A program made the position numbers and the translations under genes. A stretch of 64,000 bases of DNA from Acidimicrobiia bacterium (GTDB taxonomy: Bacteria; Actinomycetota; Acidimicrobiia; Acidimicrobiales; Aldehydirespiratoraceae), in the NCBI GenBank assembly GCA_022820805.1, contig JAJEEV010000030.1:1-64000 (forward strand). The letters run 5' to 3'. Below the pieces are notes generated by a model. It saw nothing but the letters and a program-made list of their open reading frames with translations. It was not told where the DNA came from and did not search any database. Of the stretch, positions 40,871 through 49,613 are shown piece after piece (within the stretch, counting starts at the first letter, position 1; each line of letters opens with the position of its first letter).

Positions 40871-43800
40871 GGCCTTCTAGCTATCTCGATGCGTCCGCCC
40901 TCACCGTAGAGCGCGGCAGCGATCGCCCGCACGTCCTCGAGGGTCACGCGGACCAGCTCCGCCCGGCGCCGCGCCTGGGTGAGCACGTCCTCGTCGCCGA
41001 CGTGGGGTCGCGACAGCAGTGCGCTGATCAGGTTCGAATTGCGCACCCGGTTGTAGTCGGTCGTCAAGATGGCGGTCGCCTGGTCGAACTCCGCCTGAGT
41101 CAGCCCGTTGGCGGCCACATCGGCGAGGATCTCCAGCATCCTGGCGTGGATCTCCTCGAACCGGTCCGGGTCGAGCGTGGCGAAAACCGTCGAGTCGAAG
41201 AGATGGCCCGGGGCGGTGATGCCGTTGATGTCGGCCCCCGCAACGTATGAGGAGCCCAGTTCCTCGCGGATCACCTGGAACACGCGCTCGTCCAGCGCGG
41301 TGGCGAGCACATCGGCCGCCACCGCCTTCAGCGGGGTCACATCGATGGGCGCCTCGTGGTAGATCTGCAGCACGGCGCTCTCGCCCTCGGCGAGCTGGAT
41401 CTCGCGTTGCACCAACCCGGTGGGCATGGGCCGCCGGCGGTTGACGTAGGTGTCGGACTCGCCCGCCGGAAGCGTGCCGATGTAGTGGCGGGCCAGACGC
41501 TCGATCTCGGCTGCGTCGATGTCCCCGGCGACGGCCACCACCAGATCGTCGACCGAGCCGAGTCGGCTCTGATACATCGAGAGCAGCTGCTGCGGGTCGA
41601 GCGAGTCGATCTGCTCGCGGCTGGCGATGACGCCATGCCACTCCTCGCCGTAGCGGGCCTCCAGGTAGGCGACAGCCGCCTGCCACCTGGGGTCTCGCTG
41701 CGACAGCTCCAGCCTCGTCTCGGCCGTGTTGAGCGCGTCCGCAAAGGCCTGGTCGTCCACCCGCGGCGCGGTCACCAGCAGGTGCAGGAGCTGGAACATT
41801 ACCTCGATGTCGTCCACCGACGACGCGGCGGCGAAGCCCTCGACCGCCTCGCCGATGAACGGATTCACCGCCACGGTCCGATCCTCGAGGAACCGGTTGA
41901 GCTGCGACCGTGACAGGTCGCCGAGGCCGCTTCCCTGCACCGCGTTCACCGCGATGGCCGCCAGGGGACGGTCACCGGGTTCGAGGATCGACCAGCCTCC
42001 GAGGGACTGGGCTTGCAGGTTGATAGTGCCCTCGGCGATGTCGGAGGGCACGAACATGACTCGGACCCCGTTGGCGAACTCCCATTCGTATCCGTCCTCG
42101 AAGAGGTCGACCGCGCCCTCCGAGACCGGATCGGCGGGTTCGGGAGGATCCATCAACCGGTCGATGGCGACCGTCTCCACGGGAGGCGCCCCCGGCGCGG
42201 CCGATGCCCAGGCAGTGTCGAGTTCCTCGACCGTCGGCACGCTCGACGGGTCGGGGCCGACCGCGATGGCCAGCAACCCGCCCCGCTCCATCTGCCAGCG
42301 GAAGTGCTCGGTCAGCTCCTCGGGGGTGAGCACCGACAGCAGCCTGGCGGTCCTGGTCACCGACCCGGTGACGCTGTCGATGTCAGCACCGAAGAAGAAG
42401 TGATCCTGGTAGAGGCCGGCCCACTGGCCGTCCTGGGTGGTGGGTGCGCTGTCGAGCCGGAACTGCAGGGACGACACCACCTGTCTGATGGCCCGAGCCA
42501 GATCGCCGCCGGTGAAGCCGTGCTCCTGCGCGGTGAGCAGCACCGAGAGGTAGTCCCTGGAGGCGGTGTCGAGGTTGTCGCCCTGCCAGTTCGTCCCGTA
42601 GTACCTGAGCCCGCGGTTGTAGGTGAACGAGAAGAAGCGGGGCGGGTCGACCTGGCTCAGCTCGCCCCGGTGGTAGGCGTCGGTGAGGCGGTTGGCGATC
42701 ATCACCTCGATGAGAGTCTCCATGGTGGTGAGCCGGTCGCCGCCGACGGTGCTGAGGTCGTGGGGGTCGATGGGAATGTCCAGCGAGATGAAGGTGACGC
42801 CCTCCCTCTCGTCGGTCACCACGTGGCTGGAGGACGGCGCCGGCGGGATGTACGCACTGGGGGGCTGGCGTCCCTCGCCCGCCGGCAGCGAGTCGAAGTG
42901 CTCCTCCACCAGCGCCTCGAGGTCATCGACGGACATGTCGCCGACGGCCACGATCGCCATGTTGGCCGGCACGTACCACTGCTCGTAGTAGTCGCGCAGC
43001 ATCTGCGGCGTCAGAGAGGTCACGCTCTCGAGCGTGCCCACCGGGTCGCGTCCCTCATACGGGGTGCCCTGGGTGTAGATCCGGTCGAACTCGCTCGAGA
43101 TGAAGCCGTCGACGCTCTCGCGCCTGAAGCGCATCTCGTCGAGCACTATGCCCCGCTCGGACTCGACGGCCTCGTCGGTGAGGGTGGCTTCGCCGGCCAT
43201 CTGCGACAGGGCGTAGAACACGAACGGTGCCTTGTGGGGCTCGTCGAGGCGGACGGCGATCTGGTAGACGGTCAGGTCGTGGCCGACATAGGCGTTGATG
43301 TCGGGTCCCAGCTCCACGCCGATCTCCCGAAGCGCCTCTCCGAGCGAGTTGCCGGGGAAGTCGGTGGTGCCGTTGAAGAGCATGTGCTCGATGAAGTGCC
43401 CGATGCCCACGTTCTCGTCGGTCTCGTCGACCGATCCGACGTTGACCAGCAGCCGCACCGCGAGGTTCTTGCCCGGATCGTCGTTGTGGCGCAGGTAGTA
43501 GGTGAGGCCGTTGTCGAGGGTGCCGATGACGACGTCGGGGTCGACCGGCAGCAGGGTGTCGTCCTGGGCCGGCTCGTAGCTCGTCTCCCGCGGCCATGGC
43601 AGGACCACCCGGCGCAGCGTGCGGGCCAGGAACGTGGCCATCTGGCCCCGGGTGACGTTGCTGTCCGGGCAGTAGCGGGCCGGGTCGGTCTGGCATCCCT
43701 CGGTGACCGCCCATCCGGCGAGCCGGTCGATGGCGTCGGAGTAGGGGTGCTCGGTGGGGACGTCGACGAACCAGGCCCTCTCGGCCGGAGGAATATCGAA

Positions 43801-44262
43801 CGCCCGGACCAGGATGGCGGCCATCTGGCCGCGGTCGATGGGAGCGCCGGGACAGAATCGCAGCGGGTCCGTGGCACATGCGGTGACGATTCCCAGCTCG
43901 ACCAGGCGTTCGGTGTGCGGGGCCCACCAGGCGCTCGGGTCGATGTCGGCGTAGACGGACGAGCTGACGGCGGCCGGGTCGGCGCGGTCGATGACCCTGA
44001 CGAGCCAGACCGCCATCTCCCAGCGCCGCAGAGGTTCCTGCGGGCAGATCTCGTCGCTGTCGGAGCAGCCGGTGCCCGCGAACACATCGATCCCGCTCTG
44101 GTCCCCGAGCTTCACGAGCGCATCGATTGACGGCTGATGGACGCTGGCCTCCTGGCTCTGCGCCGGTGCCGTCTGGGCGGCCGCACCGGGCACATGGACG
44201 AGAATCGAGGCCGCCACTGCAAGGGTGGCTAGCAGGGCGACTCGGCGGAGGGCGAAGGTCAT
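40867..44262 (-). CDS. secreted M16 (pitrilysin/insulinase) metallopeptidase with SLH-like repeats
   Basis: 1131 residues. Signal peptide (about 1-30, ending PGAAAQ), then three SLH-like repeats to about residue 220, each with a conserved Cys pair (for example PLRFCPGAPIDRGQM and ARYCPDSNVTRGQMATFLAR), which should anchor the protein to the cell envelope. The M16 catalytic domain follows: inverted zinc motif HFIEH near residue 286 with the downstream Glu in ESERGIVLDEM, then the inactive-type second M16 half to the C-terminus. It degrades peptides outside the cell. CAGGAGAC precedes the ATG. Confidence 0.92.
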   Translation of the reverse strand: MTFALRRVALLATLAVAASILVHVPGAAAQTAPAQSQEASVHQPSIDALVKLGDQSGIDVFAGTGCSDSDEICPQEPLRRWEMAVWLVRVIDRADPAAVSSSVYADIDPSAWWAPHTERLVELGIVTACATDPLRFCPGAPIDRGQMAAILVRAFDIPPAERAWFVDVPTEHPYSDAIDRLAGWAVTEGCQTDPARYCPDSNVTRGQMATFLARTLRRVVLPWPRETSYEPAQDDTLLPVDPDVVIGTLDNGLTYYLRHNDDPGKNLAVRLLVNVGSVDETDENVGIGHFIEHMLFNGTTDFPGNSLGEALREIGVELGPDINAYVGHDLTVYQIAVRLDEPHKAPFVFYALSQMAGEATLTDEAVESERGIVLDEMRFRRESVDGFISSEFDRIYTQGTPYEGRDPVGTLESVTSLTPQMLRDYYEQWYVPANMAIVAVGDMSVDDLEALVEEHFDSLPAGEGRQPPSAYIPPAPSSSHVVTDEREGVTFISLDIPIDPHDLSTVGGDRLTTMETLIEVMIANRLTDAYHRGELSQVDPPRFFSFTYNRGLRYYGTNWQGDNLDTASRDYLSVLLTAQEHGFTGGDLARAIRQVVSSLQFRLDSAPTTQDGQWAGLYQDHFFFGADIDSVTGSVTRTARLLSVLTPEELTEHFRWQMERGGLLAIAVGPDPSSVPTVEELDTAWASAAPGAPPVETVAIDRLMDPPEPADPVSEGAVDLFEDGYEWEFANGVRVMFVPSDIAEGTINLQAQSLGGWSILEPGDRPLAAIAVNAVQGSGLGDLSRSQLNRFLEDRTVAVNPFIGEAVEGFAAASSVDDIEVMFQLLHLLVTAPRVDDQAFADALNTAETRLELSQRDPRWQAAVAYLEARYGEEWHGVIASREQIDSLDPQQLLSMYQSRLGSVDDLVVAVAGDIDAAEIERLARHYIGTLPAGESDTYVNRRRPMPTGLVQREIQLAEGESAVLQIYHEAPIDVTPLKAVAADVLATALDERVFQVIREELGSSYVAGADINGITAPGHLFDSTVFATLDPDRFEEIHARMLEILADVAANGLTQAEFDQATAILTTDYNRVRNSNLISALLSRPHVGDEDVLTQARRRAELVRVTLEDVRAIAAALYGEGGRIEIARRP

Positions 44263-44400
44263 TGCTCAGTCTCCTGGGGATGGGGGAGGGGCTCTGCGGC
44301 TGCAGGCCCGGACGATCGACGCGGCAGCGTAACAAACACGTCAGTCAAGTAAGGCCGGATCAGAGTTGTAGGTCCTATTTCAGCCGGTCACCGGGCATTT

Positions 44401-45507
44401 CTAAGCGGGCGGCTCGCTCTGGGCCGCCTCGAGCGGCGCGTACTGGGGCTTGATCACGCCCTCGATGATCTGGAGCCGCTCCCTGAACGGCAGGAAGCTG
44501 GACTTCATGGCGTTGACCGTCAGCCACCGCAGCCGGGCCCAGTCGTAGCCGAAGGTGTCGGCGAGGGCGGCCATCTCAGAGGTCATGGACACGTTCGACA
44601 TCAGGCGGTTGTCGGTGTTGACGGTCACCCGGAACCGCAGCTGGACCAGCATGTCGATCGGGTGGTCGGCCACCGAGGCGAACACCCCGGTGTTGACGTT
44701 GGATGTGGGGCACACCTCCAACGGGATCCGGCGGTCCCTGATGTAGTGGGCCAGGCGGCCCAGGGTGCGGTCCCCGTCGTCGCCGGTGACGATGTCCTCG
44801 ACGATGCGTATGCCGTGCCCGAGACGCTCGGCGCCGCAGAATTGGAGCGCCTTCCAGATCGAGCGGGGCCCGTAGGCCTCGCCCGCATGGATGGTGATGT
44901 GGAAGTTCTCCCGCTGGCAGTACTGGAATGCCTCCAGGTGGTCGTCAGGGGGGAAACCGTCCTCGGGTCCGGCGATGTCGAAGGCCACCACGCCGTCGTC
45001 CCTCCATCGGACCGCGGCCTCGGCCACCTCGGCCGAGCGGTGCAGATGGCGCAGCGCGGTGCAGATGGCCCGGATGGTGAGCCCTGTGCCCCGGCTGCCC
45101 TGTGCGAAGCCTTCGAGCACCGCCTCGATGGAGTCGTCGAGGGTGAGTCCCCGCTCGACGTGAAGCTCGGGGGCGAAGCGGACCTCGGCGTACACCACGC
45201 CGTCGGCGGCCAGGTCCTCGGCGCATTCCCGGGCCACCCGGACGACGGCGTCGGCGGTCTGCATCACGCCCACGGTGTGGGCGAACGTCTCCAGGTACAG
45301 CGTCAGGTCCTTGCGGTTGGCGCCGCGGCGCATCCAGGCGGCCAGCCGGCCGGGGTCGGTGGTGGGCAGGTCGCGGTAGCCGGTCTCGTCGGCCAGCTCG
45401 ATGATCGTGGAGGCCCGCAGACCCCCGTCGAGGTGGTCGTGGAGGACGACTTTGGGGGCGCGGCGGACGCGCTCGACGGTGGGCGGTCCGATCTCGGTGG
45501 CATTCAA
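44401..45507 (-). CDS. add: adenosine deaminase
   Basis: Zinc enzyme converting adenosine to inosine. 368 residues. Zinc His pair in LHDHLDGG, substrate/zinc motif TIHAGEAYG, GHGIRIVED, CPTSNVNTG and the final zinc Asp in VTVNTDNRLMS. The reported start is a TTG; no clear ribosome-binding site, so the N-terminus may differ by a few residues. Divergent from the helicase gene across only about 37 nt. Confidence 0.94.
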   Translation of the reverse strand: MNATEIGPPTVERVRRAPKVVLHDHLDGGLRASTIIELADETGYRDLPTTDPGRLAAWMRRGANRKDLTLYLETFAHTVGVMQTADAVVRVARECAEDLAADGVVYAEVRFAPELHVERGLTLDDSIEAVLEGFAQGSRGTGLTIRAICTALRHLHRSAEVAEAAVRWRDDGVVAFDIAGPEDGFPPDDHLEAFQYCQRENFHITIHAGEAYGPRSIWKALQFCGAERLGHGIRIVEDIVTGDDGDRTLGRLAHYIRDRRIPLEVCPTSNVNTGVFASVADHPIDMLVQLRFRVTVNTDNRLMSNVSMTSEMAALADTFGYDWARLRWLTVNAMKSSFLPFRERLQIIEGVIKPQYAPLEAAQSEPPA

Positions 45508-45544
45508 GGGATTCGGGATACCGCAGGGTAGCCTTGTGGTCCTG

Positions 45545-46771
45545 ATGACCCTTTCTGATCAGATTGTCGATGTCGAGACGCTCCAGGAGGCCGGCTTCGA
45601 CTCTCCCGACACCGGTGCCGTGACGTTCGCCGAGCTGGGTCTGCGCGACGAGATCGTGGTCGCGCTGGCCGCTCGAGGCATAACCGTGCCGTTCCCCATC
45701 CAGGTGCTCACCATCCCCGATGCGCTGGCCGGTCACGACGTGTGCGGCAAGGCCAAGACGGGCTCGGGCAAGACGCTCGCCTTCGGGCTGCCCGTGCTTC
45801 AGAGGCTGCCCCGGGCCGAGCCCGGCGCGCCCACCGGGCTGGTGCTGGCCCCGACACGCGAGCTGGCCAACCAGATCTGCGACGAGCTGGCCGTGCCCGC
45901 GGCCGCGGTCAAGCGCCGCGTGCTGGCCGCATACGGCGGTGCCCCGATCGACAAGCAGATCAACAAGCTGCGCAAGGGCGTGGACCTGGTGGTGGCCACC
46001 CCGGGCCGGATGATCGACCTGATCGACCGCAAGGTGGTCAGCGTCGGCTCGGTGCGCCAGGTGGTGGTGGACGAGGCCGACCGGATGGCCGACATGGGCT
46101 TCCTGCCCCAGGTCGAGTGGATCCTGCGCAACGTCAAGAGCGGTCACCAGACCCTGCTGTTCTCGGCCACCCTCGACGGCGCCGTCGACTCGCTGATCCG
46201 GCGCTACCAGACCGATCCCGCGATGCACGCCGTCGCGCCCCGCGAGATCACCGTGGCCGAGATGGTCCACCGTTTCGTGGGCGTCCACAAGCTCGACAAG
46301 GTGAAGGTGGCCGCGGCCATCGCCGGCTCGGTGGGGCGCACGCTGATGTTCACCCGCACCAAGGTGGCCGCCGACCGGTTGGCTCGCGACCTGCGCCGCG
46401 AGAACGTGAAGGCTGCGCCCATTCACGGCGACCTGCGCCAGACCGCCCGCGAGAAGTCCCTGCGCGAGTTCATCGCCGGGGAGCTCCCGGTGCTGGTGGC
46501 CACCGACGTGGCCGCCAGGGGGATCCACGTCGACGATGTCGACATCGTGGTGCAGTTCGACCCGCCTGCCGACCACAAGACCTATGTCCACCGGGCCGGG
46601 CGGACCGCCCGGGCCGGCGAGTCCGGTGTGGTGGTGACCCTGTCGCTGTGGGACGAGGAGCTCGACGTGAAGCGGCTCCAGCGCCGGCTCGAGCTCGACG
46701 AGCCGATCGTGGAGATGTTCTCCAACGACGCCCGCCTGAGGGATCTCCTCGGCTGGGAGCAGGCCGGCTGA
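45545..46771 (+). CDS. DEAD-box RNA helicase
   Basis: ATP-dependent RNA helicase of the RhlE/CshA-like class, 408 residues from the ATG at 45545. Q-motif region TFAELGLRDE with PFPIQ, motif I AKTGSGKT, Ia APTRELANQ, II VDEADRM (DEAD-box, with D-E-A-D intact), III FSATLDG, and VI VHRAGRTARAG. No C-terminal RNA-binding domain. A GTG at 45536 would add three residues. TAGCCT 10 nt before the ATG suggests a very short leader. Confidence 0.95.
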   Translation: MTLSDQIVDVETLQEAGFDSPDTGAVTFAELGLRDEIVVALAARGITVPFPIQVLTIPDALAGHDVCGKAKTGSGKTLAFGLPVLQRLPRAEPGAPTGLVLAPTRELANQICDELAVPAAAVKRRVLAAYGGAPIDKQINKLRKGVDLVVATPGRMIDLIDRKVVSVGSVRQVVVDEADRMADMGFLPQVEWILRNVKSGHQTLLFSATLDGAVDSLIRRYQTDPAMHAVAPREITVAEMVHRFVGVHKLDKVKVAAAIAGSVGRTLMFTRTKVAADRLARDLRRENVKAAPIHGDLRQTAREKSLREFIAGELPVLVATDVAARGIHVDDVDIVVQFDPPADHKTYVHRAGRTARAGESGVVVTLSLWDEELDVKRLQRRLELDEPIVEMFSNDARLRDLLGWEQAG

Positions 46772-46862
46772 GCCCCGCCGGGCTCCCCTGTGGCTCCTGG
46801 GGTCGCGGGGGAGCAGATCGGGCCGGCTGGTGCGATTGCGCCGCGTGGCCGTGATCTGGTTC

Positions 46863-46868
46863 TAGACT
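46863..46868 (+). promoter_or_regulatory. -10 box of the SAM riboswitch transcript
   Basis: TAGACT about 12-22 nt upstream of the riboswitch aptamer; fits the TAnnnT consensus used elsewhere here. Confidence 0.35.
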
Positions 46869-46879
46869 GGTCGGCGACC

Positions 46880-47000
46880 TAGCGGTCAAGACATCACGAG
46901 CGGTTCGGCCTCCGGGCCGGGCCCGGCAACCTGGGAACGGACACCCAAGGTGCCATCCCGCCTCCGGGCGGGGATGTGGCGTCGGCCCGGCCGGCGCAAC
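46880..47000 (+). promoter_or_regulatory. SAM riboswitch (SAM-I/SAM-IV clan)
   Basis: The 338-nt leader before metX has the SAM-aptamer core: ACATC (46891-46895) pairs with GATGT (46973-46977) to close the junction; ACGAG follows; GGCAACC (46925-46931) and GGTGCCA (46949-46955) flank a CCTGGG/CCCAAGG stem; and CCCGCC-TCCG-GGCGGG (46957-46972) is a perfect P4-type hairpin. Actinobacterial position suggests SAM-IV, but I cannot separate it from SAM-I by eye. SAM binding should shut off methionine synthesis genes downstream. Confidence 0.85.
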
Positions 47001-47060
47001 CAAGTGTCCTACGGGCACCCCCCACGTCACTGGCCTCCGAAGTGTCCGGTCCCCAACAGG

Positions 47061-47083
47061 GCCGCCCTCGACGCGAGGGCGGC
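47061..47083 (+). terminator. hairpin between riboswitch and metX
   Basis: Perfect 9-bp stem GCCGCCCTC / GAGGGCGGC with loop GACGC, ending 13 nt before the AAGGAG of metX. There is no U tract, so it could be part of a translational expression platform or a Rho-type pause rather than an intrinsic terminator. Confidence 0.5.
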
Positions 47084-47108
47084 TGGATCGGATCACAAGG
47101 AGCGACGG

Positions 47109-48332
47109 TTGAGCGCAGGTTCCCGCATCGAGCCTCCGACTCCCGCGGCCGGGCGAGCCGGCCCCGGGGGGCGCTTCCCGGCCGGGCTGCCCAACACCGG
47201 CGCCTGGCAGGTCGGTGACCCCGCCGGCGACCGCAGGTTCGTGACCGTCACCGACGCCCGTCCCTTCGCGCTGGAGTGGGGCGGACGCCTTCCCGAGGTG
47301 CGGGTGGCCTACGAGACGTGGGGCGAGCTCGACGAGCAGGCGTCCAACGCCGTGCTGGTGTGCCACGCCCTGACCGGCGACTCCCACGCGGCCGGCGACA
47401 GCGGCCCGTCACATCCCACTCCGGGCTGGTGGAGCGAGCTGATCGGGCCGGGCAAGGCGATCGACACCGACCGCTACTTCGTGGTGTGCAGCAACGTGCT
47501 GGGCGGCTGCCAGGGGACCACCGGGCCGGCCGATGTCGACCCGGTCGACGGGCGGCGCTACGGGCCCCGATTTCCGGTGGTGACCATCCGCGACATGGTC
47601 CGCATCCAGGCCCGGCTGGCCGACCATCTCGGGATTCGGCGCTGGCTGGCCGTGGTCGGCGGCTCGATGGGGGGGATGCAGGTCCTGGAGTGGGCCGTCA
47701 TGTACCCGCAGCGGGTGAAGTCGATCCTGCCGCTGGCCACCTGCGCGTCGGCCAGCGCGCTGCAGATCGCCTGGAGCGCGGTGGAGCGCCTGGCCATCGC
47801 CACCGATCCGGGCTGGTACGACGGCGACTACTACGACAAGCCGGAAGGGCCCTGGATGGGCCTGGCGGTGGCCCGTCAGATCGCGCAGGTCACCTACCGG
47901 TCCGGCGAGTCCTTCGAGCGCCGCTTCGGGCGCCGGATGTACGACCCTGCCGGGGATTTCGACCTGTGGGGCCGCTTCCAGATGGAGTCCTACCTGGACC
48001 ATCACGGCCAGAAGCTGGTCCGCCGTTTCGACGCCAACACCTACGTGCTGCTCAACCGGTCGATGGACCTGCACGACATCGGGCGGGGCCGGGGCTCGGT
48101 GCCCGCGGCGCTGGGCCGCATCCGGGTGCCGGTGCTGACCGCGTCGATCACCAGCGACCGCCTGTACCCGCCGCACGAGCAGCAGGAACTGCAAGAGGGG
48201 ATCGTCGCCGGCGGCGGCGACTGCCGGCGGGTGATGCTGCACAGCGAGGAGGGCCACGACGGGTTCCTGCTCGAGCACGACCTGCTGCGGGATCCCGTGG
48301 TCAGTTTCCTCGACGAGGTGTCCGATGCCTGA
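47109..48332 (+). CDS. metX: homoserine O-acetyltransferase
   Basis: Alpha/beta-hydrolase acylating homoserine for methionine synthesis. 407 residues from the TTG at 47109, chosen because AAGGAG lies 6 nt upstream; the frame is open further left but that is the riboswitch leader. Family motifs VLVCHALTGDSHAAGD, nucleophile Ser in VVGGSMGGMQVLEW, Asp in ASITSDRLYPP and His in EEGHDGFLLEHD. Controlled by the upstream SAM riboswitch. Its last 8 nt overlap the next gene. Confidence 0.94.
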   Translation: MSAGSRIEPPTPAAGRAGPGGRFPAGLPNTGAWQVGDPAGDRRFVTVTDARPFALEWGGRLPEVRVAYETWGELDEQASNAVLVCHALTGDSHAAGDSGPSHPTPGWWSELIGPGKAIDTDRYFVVCSNVLGGCQGTTGPADVDPVDGRRYGPRFPVVTIRDMVRIQARLADHLGIRRWLAVVGGSMGGMQVLEWAVMYPQRVKSILPLATCASASALQIAWSAVERLAIATDPGWYDGDYYDKPEGPWMGLAVARQIAQVTYRSGESFERRFGRRMYDPAGDFDLWGRFQMESYLDHHGQKLVRRFDANTYVLLNRSMDLHDIGRGRGSVPAALGRIRVPVLTASITSDRLYPPHEQQELQEGIVAGGGDCRRVMLHSEEGHDGFLLEHDLLRDPVVSFLDEVSDA

Positions 48333-49602
48333 GCGCGCCGGCGGGACGCCAGGCGGCGGTAGCTCGCGCGAGTCGGGCGCGTCCGGCGGCAGCAGTGGCT
48401 CGCGCGGGTCGGGCGACGCGCTGCACGTCCAGACCCGGGCGATCCGCGCCGGGCGCGACGACAACCAGAACGCGCTGGCCCCGATCCTGTGGGCCACGTC
48501 GACGTTCACCGCCGACACCGTGTCCGAGGCCCACGACATGGCCGTCGACACACATTCCAGCCGGTTCTACACCCGCTACGGCAACCCGACGGTGAAGGCC
48601 TTCGAGGACGCCGTGGCCGACCTCGAGGGCACCGAGTCGGCCCGGGCGTTCGCCTCGGGCATGGGCGCGCTGAGCGCCATCGTGCTCGGGCTGTGCTCGA
48701 GCGGCGACCACATCGTGGCCCAGCGCCAGCTCTATGCCGGCACGCAGCTGCTGCTGCAGACGGCGTGCCCCCGCTTCGGCATCGGCGTGACCTTCGTGGA
48801 CGGCACCGAGCCCGGCGCCTTCGCGGAGGCTGTCCTGCCGGGACGAACTGTGCTGGTGATCGCCGAGACGCCCGCCAACCCCAAGCTGGCGGTGGCGGAC
48901 CTGGCCGAGGTGGGAGCCATCGCCGGCCCCATGACGGTGGTCGACTCGACGTTCGCCACGCCCTTGGGTCAGCGGCCCGCGGACTACGGGGTCGATCTGG
49001 TGGTCCACTCGGCGACCAAGGCCATCGCGGGCCACAACGACGCCACCATCGGGGTGGTGGCCGGCAGCGAGGAGCTGCTGGCGTGGCTGTGGAACTACGC
49101 GGTGCTCCACGGTGCGGTGGCCTCGCCGTTCGACGCGCTGAACGCGCTGCGGGGGATCCGCACCCTGGCGGTGCGCCTCCGGCAGCAGACCGAGACCGCC
49201 GCCGCGCTGGCTGGGGCACTGGAGGGCCATCCGATGGTCGAGGCCGTGCACTATCCGGGTCTGGCCTCGCATCCCCAGCACGAGCTGGCATCCCGGCAGA
49301 TGGACCTGGCCGGCGGTCTGGTCACCTTCGACCTGTGCGACGGTTACGAGGCCGGCCGGGCCTTCGTGGAGGAGGTCCGGGTCGTGCGGTTGGCGACGTC
49401 GCTGGGCGGGCCCGAGAGCATCGTCACCCATCCCGCGTCGACGACCCATGTGAGCCTGCTGCCCTCCGAGCTCGAGGCGGCCGGCATCGGCCAGGGGACG
49501 GTGCGGTTCTCGGCCGGGCTCGAGCACAGCGACGACGTGGTCGCGGACGTGGTCGAGGCCCTGGACCGGGTTGCCGCGATCGTCGGCGGCCCCTCCCGGT
49601 AG
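48325..49602 (+). CDS. O-acetylhomoserine sulfhydrylase / cystathionine gamma-synthase family
   Basis: PLP-dependent trans-sulfuration enzyme of 425 residues. N-terminal 30 residues are Gly/Ser-rich and probably disordered. Conserved SRFYTRYGNPT, FASGMGALSAI, VVDSTFATPLGQRP, PLP-Lys motif VHSATKAIAGHND and the C-terminal SLGGPESIVTHPAS. It takes the acetylhomoserine made by MetX and adds sulfide or cysteine; MetY and MetB roles cannot be separated by eye. ATG overlaps metX by 8 nt. Confidence 0.92.
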   Translation: MPERAGGTPGGGSSRESGASGGSSGSRGSGDALHVQTRAIRAGRDDNQNALAPILWATSTFTADTVSEAHDMAVDTHSSRFYTRYGNPTVKAFEDAVADLEGTESARAFASGMGALSAIVLGLCSSGDHIVAQRQLYAGTQLLLQTACPRFGIGVTFVDGTEPGAFAEAVLPGRTVLVIAETPANPKLAVADLAEVGAIAGPMTVVDSTFATPLGQRPADYGVDLVVHSATKAIAGHNDATIGVVAGSEELLAWLWNYAVLHGAVASPFDALNALRGIRTLAVRLRQQTETAAALAGALEGHPMVEAVHYPGLASHPQHELASRQMDLAGGLVTFDLCDGYEAGRAFVEEVRVVRLATSLGGPESIVTHPASTTHVSLLPSELEAAGIGQGTVRFSAGLEHSDDVVADVVEALDRVAAIVGGPSR

Positions 49603-49605
49603 CGT
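49600..49605 (+). promoter_or_regulatory. leaderless -10 box of the acidic membrane protein
   Basis: TAGCGT overlapping the stop of the preceding gene, 8 nt before the GTG at 49614. Confidence 0.35.
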
Positions 49606-49613
49606 CGGGAGTC

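Noticed and set aside
40867-44262. Many long open frames on the plus strand opposite the M16 gene
   Set aside because: They are GC-driven shadow frames without family motifs; the minus-strand frame has the signal peptide, zinc motif and SLH repeats.
46950-47108. Extended N-terminus of metX
   Set aside because: This stretch contains the riboswitch P4 hairpin and the 9-bp hairpin; AAGGAG 6 nt before the TTG at 47109 fixes the start.
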